Shown here: positions 26,779 through 35,169 of the stretch, in pieces | Layout: every line of letters starts with the position of its first letter | Numbering within the stretch: the stretch's first letter is position 1 | Source: Azorhizobium oxalatiphilum | GTDB taxonomy: Bacteria > Pseudomonadota > Alphaproteobacteria > Rhizobiales > Xanthobacteraceae | Direction: 5' to 3' | DNA: 64,000 nucleotides | Assembly: GCF_014635325.1 (NCBI RefSeq) | Contig: NZ_BMCT01000002.1 | Location: 124,001 to 188,000, forward strand | Notes under the pieces: model-generated | What the model was told of the DNA's origin: nothing | The model's input: only the letters and a program-made list of their open reading frames with translations | Databases searched by the model: none | Program-made: the position numbers and the translations under genes

Positions 26779-27831
26779 ATGCGCGCCCGTGATTTCGGCC
26801 TCGTGTGCGGCACGCTGCCCACGGGGCCGCTCAATGCCATCACCGACGTGGCCGGCGTCACCGTTGGCCATCGCACGCGCATGGAAGGCGATGTGCGCAC
26901 GGGCTTCACGGCCGTGCTTCCCCATGGCGATGACCTGTTCCGCGAAAAGCTGCCGGCGGCGGTGGAGGTGATCAACGGTTTCGGCAAGAGCGCGGGCCTG
27001 ATCCAGGTGGAAGAGCTGGGCCAGCTGGAGACGCCCATCCTGCTCGGCAACACGCTCTCGGTCGGCACCGGCTTCGAGGCGCTGGTGCGCCGGGCGCTTG
27101 CCGCCAATCCGGACATCGGCCGCGAGACCGGCACCGTGAATCCGGTGGTGATGGAGTGCAATGACGGCTGGCTCTCCGACATCCGGGCGCTCTCGCTCAC
27201 CGTGGAGGACGCCTATGCCGCGCTTGATGCGGCGGCGGGCGGTGCGGTGACGGAAGGCGCGGTCGGCGCCGGCACGGGCATGAGCGCCTTCGGCTTCAAG
27301 GGCGGCATCGGCACCGCCTCGCGCCTGCTGGTGCTGGATGGGCGCAACTACACGCTGGGCGTTCTGGTGCTGGCGAATTTCGGCCGCGCGGGCGATCTGG
27401 TGCTGCCCGATGGACGGCGGCCCGAGGTGCCGAAACTCCGCCGGCAGGATTTCGGACAGCCGGACGCGCCCGAACGCGGCTCGGTCATCATCGTGCTCGC
27501 CACCGACATTCCGCTGGAAAGCCGGCAGCTGAAGCGCATCGCCCGCCGTTGCGGCGCGGGGCTGGCGAAGCTTGGCGCCTTCTGGGGCAATGGCTCCGGC
27601 GACATCGCGCTCGCCTTCTCCACCGCCAGCCGCATCCGCCATCATGAGGCGGCGGACCTCGTGCCGCGCGTGGTGCTGAACGAGAACCGCATCGACCTGC
27701 CGTTTCGCGCGGCGGCCGATGCCACGCAGGAAGCGGTGCTGAACGCGCTCCTCGCTGCCCCCAGAATGCTCGGCCGCGACGGCCATATGCGCCCCTCGCT
27801 GGCCGATGTGCTGGGCGAGCCCGGCCAATAG
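26779..27831 (+). CDS. P1 family (DmpA-like) aminopeptidase, S58
   Basis: 350 residues, matching the self-cleaving DmpA/BapA N-terminal-nucleophile-like peptidases. The autoproteolysis site is visible as GNGSGD with the cleavage expected between Gly272 and Ser273; Ser273 then becomes the nucleophile. Characterised members cleave N-terminal D-amino acids or beta-amino acids from peptides. With no signal peptide it would act in the cytoplasm on imported peptides. It is co-transcribed with the GsiABCD-type importer. Confidence 0.85.
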   Translation: MRARDFGLVCGTLPTGPLNAITDVAGVTVGHRTRMEGDVRTGFTAVLPHGDDLFREKLPAAVEVINGFGKSAGLIQVEELGQLETPILLGNTLSVGTGFEALVRRALAANPDIGRETGTVNPVVMECNDGWLSDIRALSLTVEDAYAALDAAAGGAVTEGAVGAGTGMSAFGFKGGIGTASRLLVLDGRNYTLGVLVLANFGRAGDLVLPDGRRPEVPKLRRQDFGQPDAPERGSVIIVLATDIPLESRQLKRIARRCGAGLAKLGAFWGNGSGDIALAFSTASRIRHHEAADLVPRVVLNENRIDLPFRAAADATQEAVLNALLAAPRMLGRDGHMRPSLADVLGEPGQ

Positions 27832-27843
27832 GAAGTTTGAGAC

Positions 27844-28662
27844 ATGAAGGTCTATATCTGCGCCGACATCGAGGGGGTCGCAGGCGTGGTCTCGCCTCAG
27901 CAGGGCCAGCCCGGAAATGCCGAATATGAGCGCGCTCGGCGGCTGATGACGGAAGAGGTCAACGCCGCCATTGCCGGCGCCTTCGAGGGCGGGGCGACCG
28001 AGGTTCTGGTCAATGACAGCCACGGGCCCATGACCAATATCTTGCCCGAGCTGCTGGATGCGCGCGCCGATCTGATCCTCGGCAAGCCCAAGCCCTTCAA
28101 CATGGCGGCAGGCCTCTCGCGGGAGTTCAACGCGCTGTTCCTCGTCGGCCATCATGCGGCGGCGAGCGGCTTCGGCGTGCTCGCGCACACCACCAACTCC
28201 TTCGCCTTCCGCGAGGTGCGCCTCGCCGGCCGGGCGCTGGGCGAGCCCGGCGTCTATGGCGCCTATGCCGGCCAGCTCGGCGTGCCGGTGGCCCTCGTCA
28301 CCGGCGATGATCGTCTGGTGAGCGAGGCAGCCGAGCTGTTCCCGCAGGCCGAGGCGGTGTGCGTGAAGACGGCGCTGGGCAACCGCGCGGCGCGGCAGGT
28401 GTCGGTGGAGAAGGCGCGCGCCGCCATTGCAGAAGGCGCCAAGCGGGCGCTGCGCGATCTGCGGGCCATGCGCCCCTTCGTCATCGAGGGGCCATTCCTG
28501 GCCGAATTCGTGATGAACAGTCCGGCGCTGGCCGATCAGGGCGCGGTGCTGCCGCCGGCCCGCCGGCAGGATGCCACCACGCTCGCTTTCGCCTGTGCTG
28601 ATGCTGCTGAGGCCGTGGGCTGGATGACCGCGCTTTCGGCCATGTCGGCCGTGCTGCGCTGA
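27844..28662 (+). CDS. dppA: M55 family D-aminopeptidase (DppA-like, zinc)
   Basis: 272 residues. Zinc ligands of the B. subtilis DppA type are present at matching places: Asp8, Glu10, His60, His104 and Glu134. The proposed catalytic His115 is also present (VLAHTTN). Characterised DppA is a self-compartmentalising decameric D-aminopeptidase acting on D-Ala-containing peptides. It follows the P1 peptidase by 12 bases, giving the operon a second D-specific aminopeptidase of unrelated fold. Confidence 0.87.
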   Translation: MKVYICADIEGVAGVVSPQQGQPGNAEYERARRLMTEEVNAAIAGAFEGGATEVLVNDSHGPMTNILPELLDARADLILGKPKPFNMAAGLSREFNALFLVGHHAAASGFGVLAHTTNSFAFREVRLAGRALGEPGVYGAYAGQLGVPVALVTGDDRLVSEAAELFPQAEAVCVKTALGNRAARQVSVEKARAAIAEGAKRALRDLRAMRPFVIEGPFLAEFVMNSPALADQGAVLPPARRQDATTLAFACADAAEAVGWMTALSAMSAVLR

Positions 28663-28672
28663 GGATATGCCA

Positions 28673-29602
28673 ATGACCGACTTCAAGCCCGTTCTCGCTC
28701 TGCACGGCGGTGCCGGCACCATCAGCCGCGCCAAGATGACGCCGGAGCGCGAGGCCGCCTATCACGCCGGCCTCATGACCGCGCTCACCGCCGGCCGCGT
28801 GGTGCTGGCGGCGGGCGGAACCGCGCTGGACGCGGTGACAGCCACCGTGATGGCGCTGGAAGATGATCCTCTGTTCAATGCCGGGCGTGGCGCGGTGCTG
28901 ACCAGCGCCGCCACGCAGGAGATGGACGCCGCTATCATGGACGGGCGCGATCGGCGCGCCGGTGCGGTTGCTGGCATCTTCGGCCCGCGCAATCCTGTCC
29001 TTGCCGCCCGCGCGGTGATGGAGAGGACCGAACATGTGATGCTGGCGGGCGAGGGCGCCAATGCCTTCTGCCGCGAGGTCGGCCTTGAGATCATGGGGCC
29101 GGACTATTTCCTCACCCCCGCCCGGCAGGACGCGCTCCGGCGGGAACTGGAGCGGCGGGCGAGCGGGGCCGGAGATGACGGCGATGCCGCCCGCAAGCAC
29201 GGCACCGTGGGCGCCGTGGCGCTGGACCGGTACGGTCATCTGGCGGCGGCCACCTCCACCGGCGGCATGACGGCCAAGATGCCGGGGCGTGTGGGCGACA
29301 GCCCGGTGATCGGCGCCGGCACCTTCGCGGACGACGCCACCTGTGCGGTGTCCGCCACCGGCCATGGCGAGTATTTCATCCGCTATGCGGTGGGCCACGA
29401 GATCGACGCCCGCATGCGCTGGGCCGGGCAGGGGCTGATCGAGGCAGCGAGCGGCATCGTGACCGAGATTGCCCCGCTGGGCGGTTCGGGCGGCCTCGTC
29501 GCTGTTGATCGCAAGGGCAATATCGCTGTTCCGTTCAACAGCGAGGGCATGTATCGCGCCTTCATGACGGCCGATGGCGAGATGCACACAGGCATCTTCT
29601 GA
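28673..29602 (+). CDS. iaaA: Isoaspartyl peptidase / L-asparaginase (Ntn hydrolase)
   Basis: 309 residues. The N-terminal nucleophile motif GTVGAV has Thr178, almost the same place as in E. coli IaaA (Thr179), so the precursor should self-cleave before it. It hydrolyses beta-aspartyl dipeptides from damaged proteins and may use asparagine. In E. coli iaaA is also adjacent to gsiABCD. ATG 28673 is chosen over 28667 because the GAGG ribosome site is eight bases from it. Last gene of the peptide operon; the next gene is convergent. Confidence 0.87.
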   Translation: MTDFKPVLALHGGAGTISRAKMTPEREAAYHAGLMTALTAGRVVLAAGGTALDAVTATVMALEDDPLFNAGRGAVLTSAATQEMDAAIMDGRDRRAGAVAGIFGPRNPVLAARAVMERTEHVMLAGEGANAFCREVGLEIMGPDYFLTPARQDALRRELERRASGAGDDGDAARKHGTVGAVALDRYGHLAAATSTGGMTAKMPGRVGDSPVIGAGTFADDATCAVSATGHGEYFIRYAVGHEIDARMRWAGQGLIEAASGIVTEIAPLGGSGGLVAVDRKGNIAVPFNSEGMYRAFMTADGEMHTGIF

Positions 29603-29614
29603 ACGAAGCCACTC

Positions 29615-30979
29615 TCAGGCGTGCAGAAGCGCGCCCGAGAGGTCGGCAAGGGTGCCGACCGTGCCGAGCGCCAGCGTCCGTCTGACGAGATCGTCGTGCC
29701 GGCCGGCATCCACCGCGCCCCATGCGAACAGGCCGCTGGCTTTCTCGCGCAGGGTTTCGTCGGAGACCGGGCGGGCGGGATCGCCAAGCGCGTCACGCAC
29801 CTCGAAGGCTCGTCGCGTGCCGTCCGTCAGGTGCAGGGTCAGGCTGGCACCATAACGCGCCGGATAGGCGCGGGTGATCGCGTCCGAGCGTGCCACCCGC
29901 ACGCGGGCCCGCAATGCGGCCACCTCCGGCCGCTCCAGATTCTCCGGCAGGAAGTCCGCCAGCTGCGGGCGCCCGCGCGCGAGGCACAGGCCAACCACAT
30001 GCTGCAGGCTGAACTTGGCCTCGGTTTCGGTGACGGGACGCGGACGGTCGCAGAACAGGAGCGCATCGTCATAGGTGGCCAGTTCGGCGGTGATCACATC
30101 GTCCGGCGCGATGCCGCTCTCGCGTGCGAGCAGCGCCGCGTCCACGGCCGGGTGGCTGTGGCGGCAGGAGGGCCAGGGCTTGAAGCTGGTGTCGTGGATC
30201 AGCCACGGCCCGTCTGGCTCCGACAGCAGGCGGGAGAGATCGCCGCCGGCGGCGAGCACCGGCAAGAAACCTTCCTCGCCCTCCAGAACGAAACGGTTGC
30301 CCGTGAGGCCCGATCGGGCCGCCACAGCTGCGCGCAGGCCGTTCTGGGCGGCAACGGCATTATGCCACTGCTTGCTCATGCCGGGCTCGAAACGGCAGCG
30401 CCACAGGCCGCCGGCCGTCGCGCCCGCATTGCCGAGAGCTGCCACCACAGCTGCGGGATCAAGCCCGAGCAGGAAGGATGCAGCAGTGGCGGCCCCGAAT
30501 ACGCCGCAGGTGGCGGTGGCATGGAAATGGGCGTAATGCGCCTGCCCCGCCGTACGGCCGATGCGGATGGTGGCCTCATAGCCGCGCACCACCGCGTCCA
30601 GAAAGCGATCTGCTGGCATGTCGAAGGCCTGCGCCGCAGCCAGTGCCGCCGGAATGACGATGGGGCCGGGATGCAGGATTGAGGTGCGATGGATGTCGTC
30701 CATCTCCAGAACGTTGCCCAGCCCGCCATTGATGAAGGCGGCATCGAGTGCCGCAGCGGTGCGAGCGGCGCCGAGGACGATGCAGGGACCATCGCCCGCC
30801 AGCACCGTCTGGGCGAGCAACGCCTGTCCGGGCGCGGTGCGCCGCGCGCCCAGCGCACAGGCCAGCCAGTCCAGAACGTGCAGTGTGGCCTTGCGCCGAT
30901 CAGAGGCGGTGACGGGGCGCGACAGAAGGGTGTGAAGCGCTTCCGTCGCGGACGTCTGGTCGGGGGAGGCGGGCATCAC
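29615..30979 (-). CDS. MmgE/PrpD family protein
   Basis: 454 residues, the usual length for this family (2-methylcitrate dehydratase and related lyases/isomerases such as cis-aconitate decarboxylase). Family-like stretches include NGGLGNVLEMDDIH near residue 85-100 and the SFKPWPSCRHSHPAVDAAL region. The substrate cannot be read from sequence, and no methylcitrate-cycle genes are next to it. It is convergent with iaaA with only 12 bases between stops. The first two codons are both ATG. Confidence 0.8.
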   Translation of the reverse strand: MMPASPDQTSATEALHTLLSRPVTASDRRKATLHVLDWLACALGARRTAPGQALLAQTVLAGDGPCIVLGAARTAAALDAAFINGGLGNVLEMDDIHRTSILHPGPIVIPAALAAAQAFDMPADRFLDAVVRGYEATIRIGRTAGQAHYAHFHATATCGVFGAATAASFLLGLDPAAVVAALGNAGATAGGLWRCRFEPGMSKQWHNAVAAQNGLRAAVAARSGLTGNRFVLEGEEGFLPVLAAGGDLSRLLSEPDGPWLIHDTSFKPWPSCRHSHPAVDAALLARESGIAPDDVITAELATYDDALLFCDRPRPVTETEAKFSLQHVVGLCLARGRPQLADFLPENLERPEVAALRARVRVARSDAITRAYPARYGASLTLHLTDGTRRAFEVRDALGDPARPVSDETLREKASGLFAWGAVDAGRHDDLVRRTLALGTVGTLADLSGALLHA

Positions 30980-31002
30980 GGGAACTCCGGCTTACGCATG
31001 CC

Positions 31003-31032
31003 GAGGCCCCCGGCCTGATTCCCGGGGGCCTC
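31003..31032. terminator. GC-rich stem-loop after the two-component operon
   Basis: GAGGCCCCCGG (31003-31013) pairs with CCGGGGGCCTC (31022-31032) around an eight-base loop. It lies 36 bases beyond the histidine kinase stop on the minus strand and just before the MmgE/PrpD gene start. It lacks a T-tract, so terminator function is probable but not certain. Confidence 0.55.
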
Positions 31033-31067
31033 ACGCGTTCAGTATCCCAGACTTTCCCGCCGATGGC

Positions 31068-32372
31068 TCAGGCTTGTCCTTGCGGCGTCAGCCGCTCCGG
31101 GGGCGCTGTCTCCCCACGCTTGTTGTCGATCGCGTTCGGCAGCTCCATGCGCTGGAGCAGGCCACCGCCGGGGCGGTTCGCGAGGGACAGGCGCCCGCCG
31201 TGGCGGGTGACGATCTCATAGGCGATGGCAAGCCCGAGGCCCGCTCCCGGAATGGTGGCCTGCCGGGCCGGATCCACCCGGAAGAAGGGCTCGAACACCC
31301 GCGCCATGAGGGCGTCGGGAATGCCGGGGCCGTCGTCCTCGATCACCAGCACCGCCTTGTCCATCTCGCGTGACAGGGCGAAACGGGCGGCCTTGCCGTG
31401 CGTGGCGGCATTGACCATGAGGTTGCGCAGGGCGCGCTTGAGCGCCATGGGACGGCCGGGCACGCTCACCGCATCGGTGCGCAGCAGCGCCACGTCGAGG
31501 CCGGTCTCCTTCAGCTCCGTGGTCAGTTCGTCCACCAGCGCGTCCAGATGCACGGTCTCGTCGCCCGCGCCTTCCACTTCCTCGCGCACCAGCCGAATGG
31601 CGCTGTCGGCGATGCGGTCGAGTTCGCTGAGGTCGGAGAGCCACTGCTCGCGATCCTCCTCCAGGAATTCGGCGCGCAGGCGCATGCGAGTGAGGGGCGT
31701 GCGCAGATCGTGTGCCGCAGCGGCGACGATGCGCATCCGGCCCTCGATGGCGCTGCGCAGGCGCACCGAAAGCCGGTTGATGGCGATGGCAGCCGCACGC
31801 ACCTCGGTGGGGCCGCTCTCTTCCAGCTTGGGCAACTCGCCGTCGGGCCCGATCTCGGCAACGGCGCGTTCGATGATCTCGAGCGGCTGCGTCATGCGAT
31901 GCACGGCGACGATGACGACGCCCGTGGTGCCCACCGCGATCAGGAACAGCCAGCCGAAGAACACCAGCGGTATGCCATTGGGCGGCGGCGGCGGGATGTT
32001 CAGGGGCAGCACGAGAAAACGCCCGTCGCCGAGGCGGATGCTGACCGAAGCGCCCTCGCCGAATTCATGCCGGAAGACAGAGGCCGTCTCGGTGACGCCG
32101 GCCATCTCCAGTGCGCGGGACATGAAGCGCGAGGCTTCCGGATCGAACCAGCCTTCCGGCGGCTGGGGGCGGATGCCGGCCCGCTCGTTGCCGGTGGACT
32201 TGGGATCCTTCAGCAGTTCGAGAAACAGCTTGATCTCGGCAGCGTCAGCGCGGCTGCCGCCTTGGCCGGGGCGGGGGGCCAGCAGGTAGAAGAAGAACAT
32301 GGTGGAGCCGGCCACCACCACGAGAATGGCGGCCACCAGCAGCACCGTCAGCTTGGTGCGCAGCGAGTTCAT
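31068..32372 (-). CDS. Sensor histidine kinase (EnvZ/OmpR-type partner)
   Basis: 434 residues: membrane helix ~8-31, a ~100-residue periplasmic domain, helix ~135-158, HAMP domain, dimerisation domain with phospho-acceptor His221 (AAHDLRTPLTRMRLR), and a HATPase domain with N and G boxes (RNLMVNAATHG, DDGPGIPD, GAGLGLAIAYEI). A run of five prolines (127-131) sits at the end of the periplasmic domain. ATG 32372 starts the first helix; a GTG at 32402 overlapping the regulator stop is an alternative. The signal is unknown. A divergent exported proline-rich protein may be a partner or target. Confidence 0.85.
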   Translation of the reverse strand: MNSLRTKLTVLLVAAILVVVAGSTMFFFYLLAPRPGQGGSRADAAEIKLFLELLKDPKSTGNERAGIRPQPPEGWFDPEASRFMSRALEMAGVTETASVFRHEFGEGASVSIRLGDGRFLVLPLNIPPPPPNGIPLVFFGWLFLIAVGTTGVVIVAVHRMTQPLEIIERAVAEIGPDGELPKLEESGPTEVRAAAIAINRLSVRLRSAIEGRMRIVAAAAHDLRTPLTRMRLRAEFLEEDREQWLSDLSELDRIADSAIRLVREEVEGAGDETVHLDALVDELTTELKETGLDVALLRTDAVSVPGRPMALKRALRNLMVNAATHGKAARFALSREMDKAVLVIEDDGPGIPDALMARVFEPFFRVDPARQATIPGAGLGLAIAYEIVTRHGGRLSLANRPGGGLLQRMELPNAIDNKRGETAPPERLTPQGQA

Positions 32373-32398
32373 GGGGCGGGCCTTCAGGGTGAGGGGGG

Positions 32399-33121
32399 TC
32401 ACGGCTGGGCCTTCTGGGCTTCCACGCGCACCGAGAGCTGATAGCCGCCGTTGCGCTGAGTCTTCAGGATCTGGAAGCTGCCGGCATCGCCGAGCTTGCG
32501 GCGGACACGGCTGACGAGAACGTCGATGGAGCGGTCGAACGGTCCGGCTTCGCGCCCTTGCGTGATGTCGAGCAACTGGTCGCGGGACAGGATGCGGCCG
32601 GGCCGCTCCAGGAAGGCCATGAGCAGGTCGAACTCCGCCGAGGTGAGGGGCACTTCCTCGCCGGCTTCGGTGGTGACGCGACGGGTGCCCTGATCGGCGG
32701 TGAAGGTGGCGAATTTGTAGGAATTGCCGGGCGCGGCCAGCTCCTCGCGGTCGGTCGCCCGGCGCAGCACGGCGCGGATGCGCGCCACCAGCTCGCGCGG
32801 ATTGAACGGCTTGCCGAGATAGTCGTCGGCGCCGATTTCCAGCCCGATGATGCGGTCCACATCCTCTTTCAGCGCGGTGAGGAGGATGATGGGCACGCGC
32901 GAGCGGGCACGCAGCGAGCGGCACAGATCGAGGCCGGAGGCATCCGGCAGCATGAGGTCGAGCACCACGAGGTCGAACTTGTTGGAGGTCAGGCACTCCT
33001 CCATTTCGCGTCCGCTGGCGGCGGTCGTGGTGCGGAAGCCTTGGGTGACAAGATAGCGCGCCAGCAGCTTCCGGATCTCCTGATCGTCGTCCACCACCAG
33101 CACATGCGGCGCGTAATCCAC
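32399..33121 (-). CDS. OmpR-family response regulator
   Basis: 240 residues. The receiver domain has acidic residues Asp11-Asp13, phospho-acceptor Asp55 (VVLDLMLPD) and Lys104 (LGKPFNP). The C-terminal winged helix has the OmpR pattern DVLVSRVRRKLG. It starts with GTG and has an AAGGA ribosome site nine bases before. The kinase gene follows after 26 bases. Inverted repeats in the divergent promoter (33240-33282) are candidate binding sites. Confidence 0.88.
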   Translation of the reverse strand: MDYAPHVLVVDDDQEIRKLLARYLVTQGFRTTTAASGREMEECLTSNKFDLVVLDLMLPDASGLDLCRSLRARSRVPIILLTALKEDVDRIIGLEIGADDYLGKPFNPRELVARIRAVLRRATDREELAAPGNSYKFATFTADQGTRRVTTEAGEEVPLTSAEFDLLMAFLERPGRILSRDQLLDITQGREAGPFDRSIDVLVSRVRRKLGDAGSFQILKTQRNGGYQLSVRVEAQKAQP

Positions 33122-33239
33122 TCGCGTGATTCCTTAAACTCAGGGGCGTTCTTGCGTTTTCCGGCCATCCTTGCGCCGGCAAACACGTCTTGTTGCCGTT
33201 CTGTGTACGGTACGGCTCGCCCTTCGCCGACACCAGAGT

Positions 33240-33282
33240 GCAACGCAGCGTTGCTGATGCCCGTATGGCAATGTTCAGCAAC
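33240..33282. promoter_or_regulatory. Overlapping inverted repeats in the divergent promoter of the two-component operon
   Basis: GCAACGC-A-GCGTTGC is a perfect palindrome at 33240-33254. Overlapping it, GTTGCTGA (33250-33257) is mirrored by TCAGCAAC (33275-33282). The sites lie between the response regulator gene and the divergent proline-rich protein gene, 119-161 bases from the former. They are candidates for control of both genes, perhaps by the response regulator itself; alternative pairing could also matter in RNA. Confidence 0.45.
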
Positions 33283-33382
33283 AAAAATGCCCGCCACTGC
33301 AACGCTAGGCAATTTGGCGACCTGCGGCAGCAAACCTGTCTCCCCATGATCTTTCCATCAACGGGACAGGACGGCACCCACG

Positions 33383-34030
33383 ATGACAACCCGGAAAGTT
33401 TGCGCAGCGGCCCTGATGGCCAGTGTCGGCGTTGCAGCCTACTGCATCGCCGCCGCGCACGCTGACCCCTCCAAGGCCACCGACCGGCTGCCCATGGCGG
33501 CAGGTTCACCCGGTCTGGAGCGCGCCGCCGAGGTGGTCCCCGGCCGGCAGGATCCGGCCCGTGGGCCGGGTGGCTCTGCGGCCGTTCCGGGGATCAGGCT
33601 GGGGCATATCCCTCCTCCTCCTCCGCCGCCACCCGGTCCTGCTGGCATGGCGGGGATGCTGAGCGCCGCGGAGACCGCAATCGGAATCCGTGCCGAGCAG
33701 CTCGATGTGTGGCGTGACTTCACGGATGCGCTGCTGGCCCTCGCGCCGCCTCCTCCGCCCAAGCCTGAGGATGGCGCTGCGGACAAGCAGCCCTTCTCCG
33801 GTTCCATTGCGCTGGCCGAGCATCTCAAGGCGGACGGAAAGAAGGCCGAGACGCTGCTTGCCGCCATCGAGAAGCTCAAGGCCAAGCTCTCACAAGATCA
33901 GCTGGAGCGTATGGCGCGCTTTGAGGGCGCGCTGCTGCCGCCGCCTCCACCGCCCGGCTTCATGGGGCCCGGCGCTCCGCCTCCGGGCGTGCAGCCGCCG
34001 CCCGGTTTCCCCCCGCACATGCGGGGCTGA
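33383..34030 (+). CDS. Exported proline-rich protein, unknown function
   Basis: 215 residues with a signal peptide (1-27, cleavage near AHA-DP). Three polyproline runs occur: eight at 77-84, five at 122-126 and six at 186-191; the C-terminus is also Pro/Gly-rich. Between the runs are two helical segments (~93-120, ~140-182; for example [20 protein letters not shown]) reminiscent of Spy/CpxP or LTXXQ-type periplasmic proteins, but the match is weak. Polyproline runs should need EF-P for translation. It is divergent from the two-component operon, as CpxP is from CpxRA, so it may be a regulated feedback protein. The hairpin array begins ten bases after its stop. Confidence 0.7.
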   Translation: MTTRKVCAAALMASVGVAAYCIAAAHADPSKATDRLPMAAGSPGLERAAEVVPGRQDPARGPGGSAAVPGIRLGHIPPPPPPPPGPAGMAGMLSAAETAIGIRAEQLDVWRDFTDALLALAPPPPPKPEDGAADKQPFSGSIALAEHLKADGKKAETLLAAIEKLKAKLSQDQLERMARFEGALLPPPPPPGFMGPGAPPPGVQPPPGFPPHMRG

Positions 34031-34039
34031 GTTTCCCGA

Positions 34040-34626
34040 AAGAAGAGGGCCTTCCCCCACCACGGGCCTTCTTCCTGCGGCGGATTCGCTGCGGGGCAAT
34101 CCGCCGCCCCCTTTGCCTCCGGCTCAGGCCGGTGGCCTCGAATGAACGAAAGCCTATCCCCACCACTGGCTTTCGTTCGTGCAGCGGGTGCGCTTCGGCG
34201 CACCTGCTGTCCCCTTTGCCGGCGGTGCGCGCCGCTGGCCTGAGACGAATGGAAGTCCATCCCCACCACGGGCTTCCATTCCTGCAGCGAATGCGTTTCG
34301 GCGCATTCGCTGCCCCCTTTGCCGCCGGTTCGCGCCGGTGGCCTTCAGATGAACGCAAGCCCATCCCCACCACGGGCTTGCGTTCCTACAGCGGATGCGT
34401 CTCGGCGCATCCGCTGTCCCCTTTCGCCGCCGCTGCAAGCAGGGCGTCATCAGACAGGCGGGCGCCCATCCCCACCACGGGCGCCTGTCTGGCAGCGAGT
34501 GTGTTTCGACGCGCTCGCTGCGCCTTTTCAACCGCCGGCCCGGCCGGCTGATCGGGATAGACGGAGTCCCGTCCCCACCACGGGGCTCCGTCTGTGCAGC
34601 ACATGCGCTTCGGCGCATGTGCTGCA
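34040..34626. repeat. Six tandem ~103-bp units, each of three hairpins with covarying stems and conserved loops (putative structured RNA)
   Basis: Units begin at 34040, 34144, 34247, 34351, 34452 and 34559. Hairpin A has an 11-12 bp stem and a loop containing CCCCACCAC: 34040-34073, 34144-34178, 34247-34281, 34351-34385, 34452-34490, 34559-34593. Hairpin B is usually a 12-14 bp stem closed by TTCG or CTCG: 34077-34107 (different loop), 34182-34209, 34284-34313, 34388-34417, 34492-34521, 34595-34626. Then comes a CCCCTTT-like linker and a shorter hairpin C (34115-34136, 34218-34239, 34321-34342, 34428-34446, 34534-34548; absent after unit 6). Stem sequences differ between units, but pairing is kept, with G-T pairs where one side changed. 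That pattern indicates selection on structure. Open frames here on both strands are by-products of the repeats. If read from the plus strand, the loops are C-rich. The family is not one I recognise. Confidence 0.88.
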
Positions 34627-34708
34627 CCATCGAAGCTTGAGGGCCGGGCGCGCGCGGCACGCGATCCTGGCCAGCCATTTAATCGGGACTGCCAGAAAGG
34701 GAGCCGCC

Positions 34709-34924
34709 GTGACACATCAGACTCTCTCCGAAGCCGATACGATCGCGGAACTGGTCGCGAAGGTGCTCTATGAGCGCCAGTATGGCCGGGTGTGGGAAGA
34801 CGCGACCAAATGGGCGCAGCGCGACAGTTTGTCCTGCGCCCGCAGCGTGATCGAAACCCTGCGCGCGTCATGCATCATGCCGCTGTCGGACCTATCCGAC
34901 GCCGGGCGCAAGACGCAGTCCTGA
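34709..34924 (+). CDS. Small hypothetical protein (71 residues)
   Basis: A GTG start with an AAAGGGA ribosome site six bases upstream opens a 71-residue frame with amphipathic helical character (ADTIAELVAKVLYERQYGRV ... RSVIETLRASC). It has no signal peptide, membrane segment or recognised domain. It follows the hairpin array by 82 bases, on the same strand as the proline-rich protein gene, and a hairpin follows it. The good start site and composition make it probably real; the function is unknown. Confidence 0.5.
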   Translation: MTHQTLSEADTIAELVAKVLYERQYGRVWEDATKWAQRDSLSCARSVIETLRASCIMPLSDLSDAGRKTQS

Positions 34925-34970
34925 CGGCGCGGCCGCGACTGCCGGAAACCCATGTGATCCGTTAAAGGAA

Positions 34971-34995
34971 CGCCCAAGGCGAAAGCCTTTGGGCG
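34971..34995 (+). terminator. GAAA-loop hairpin downstream of the small ORF
   Basis: CGCCCAAGGC (34971-34980) pairs with GCCTTTGGGCG (34985-34995), with one bulged T and a GAAA loop. Only a weak T-rich stretch (CCTTCTCGTT) follows, so it could be a modest terminator. Confidence 0.5.
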
Positions 34996-35169
34996 CCTTC
35001 TCGTTGTCGCGTTGATACGAGCCCGACAGGTGCGCATTTACGCGCACGGACATCCGCACACCTTGTAACTTTTCCAGCGGCTGCTACGTGTATTCAAAAT
35101 ACACAAAGGAGGGCGCTGCCTCTCCGTGGCCTTTTCCTCGTGCGAAGGCCGGGATGCGGCGTAAACGAC

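Noticed and set aside
34040-34626. Possible CRISPR array (regular ~103-bp periodicity)
   Set aside because: The repeated parts are hairpin loops and linkers, not identical 25-40-bp direct repeats, and the intervening sequences pair within each unit. No cas genes are nearby.
34154-34678. Long open frames on both strands across the hairpin array (with PWWGW- or PTTG-like repeats)
   Set aside because: The peptide repeats follow directly from the DNA repeats, frames on both strands are equally open, and none has a convincing ribosome site or domain.
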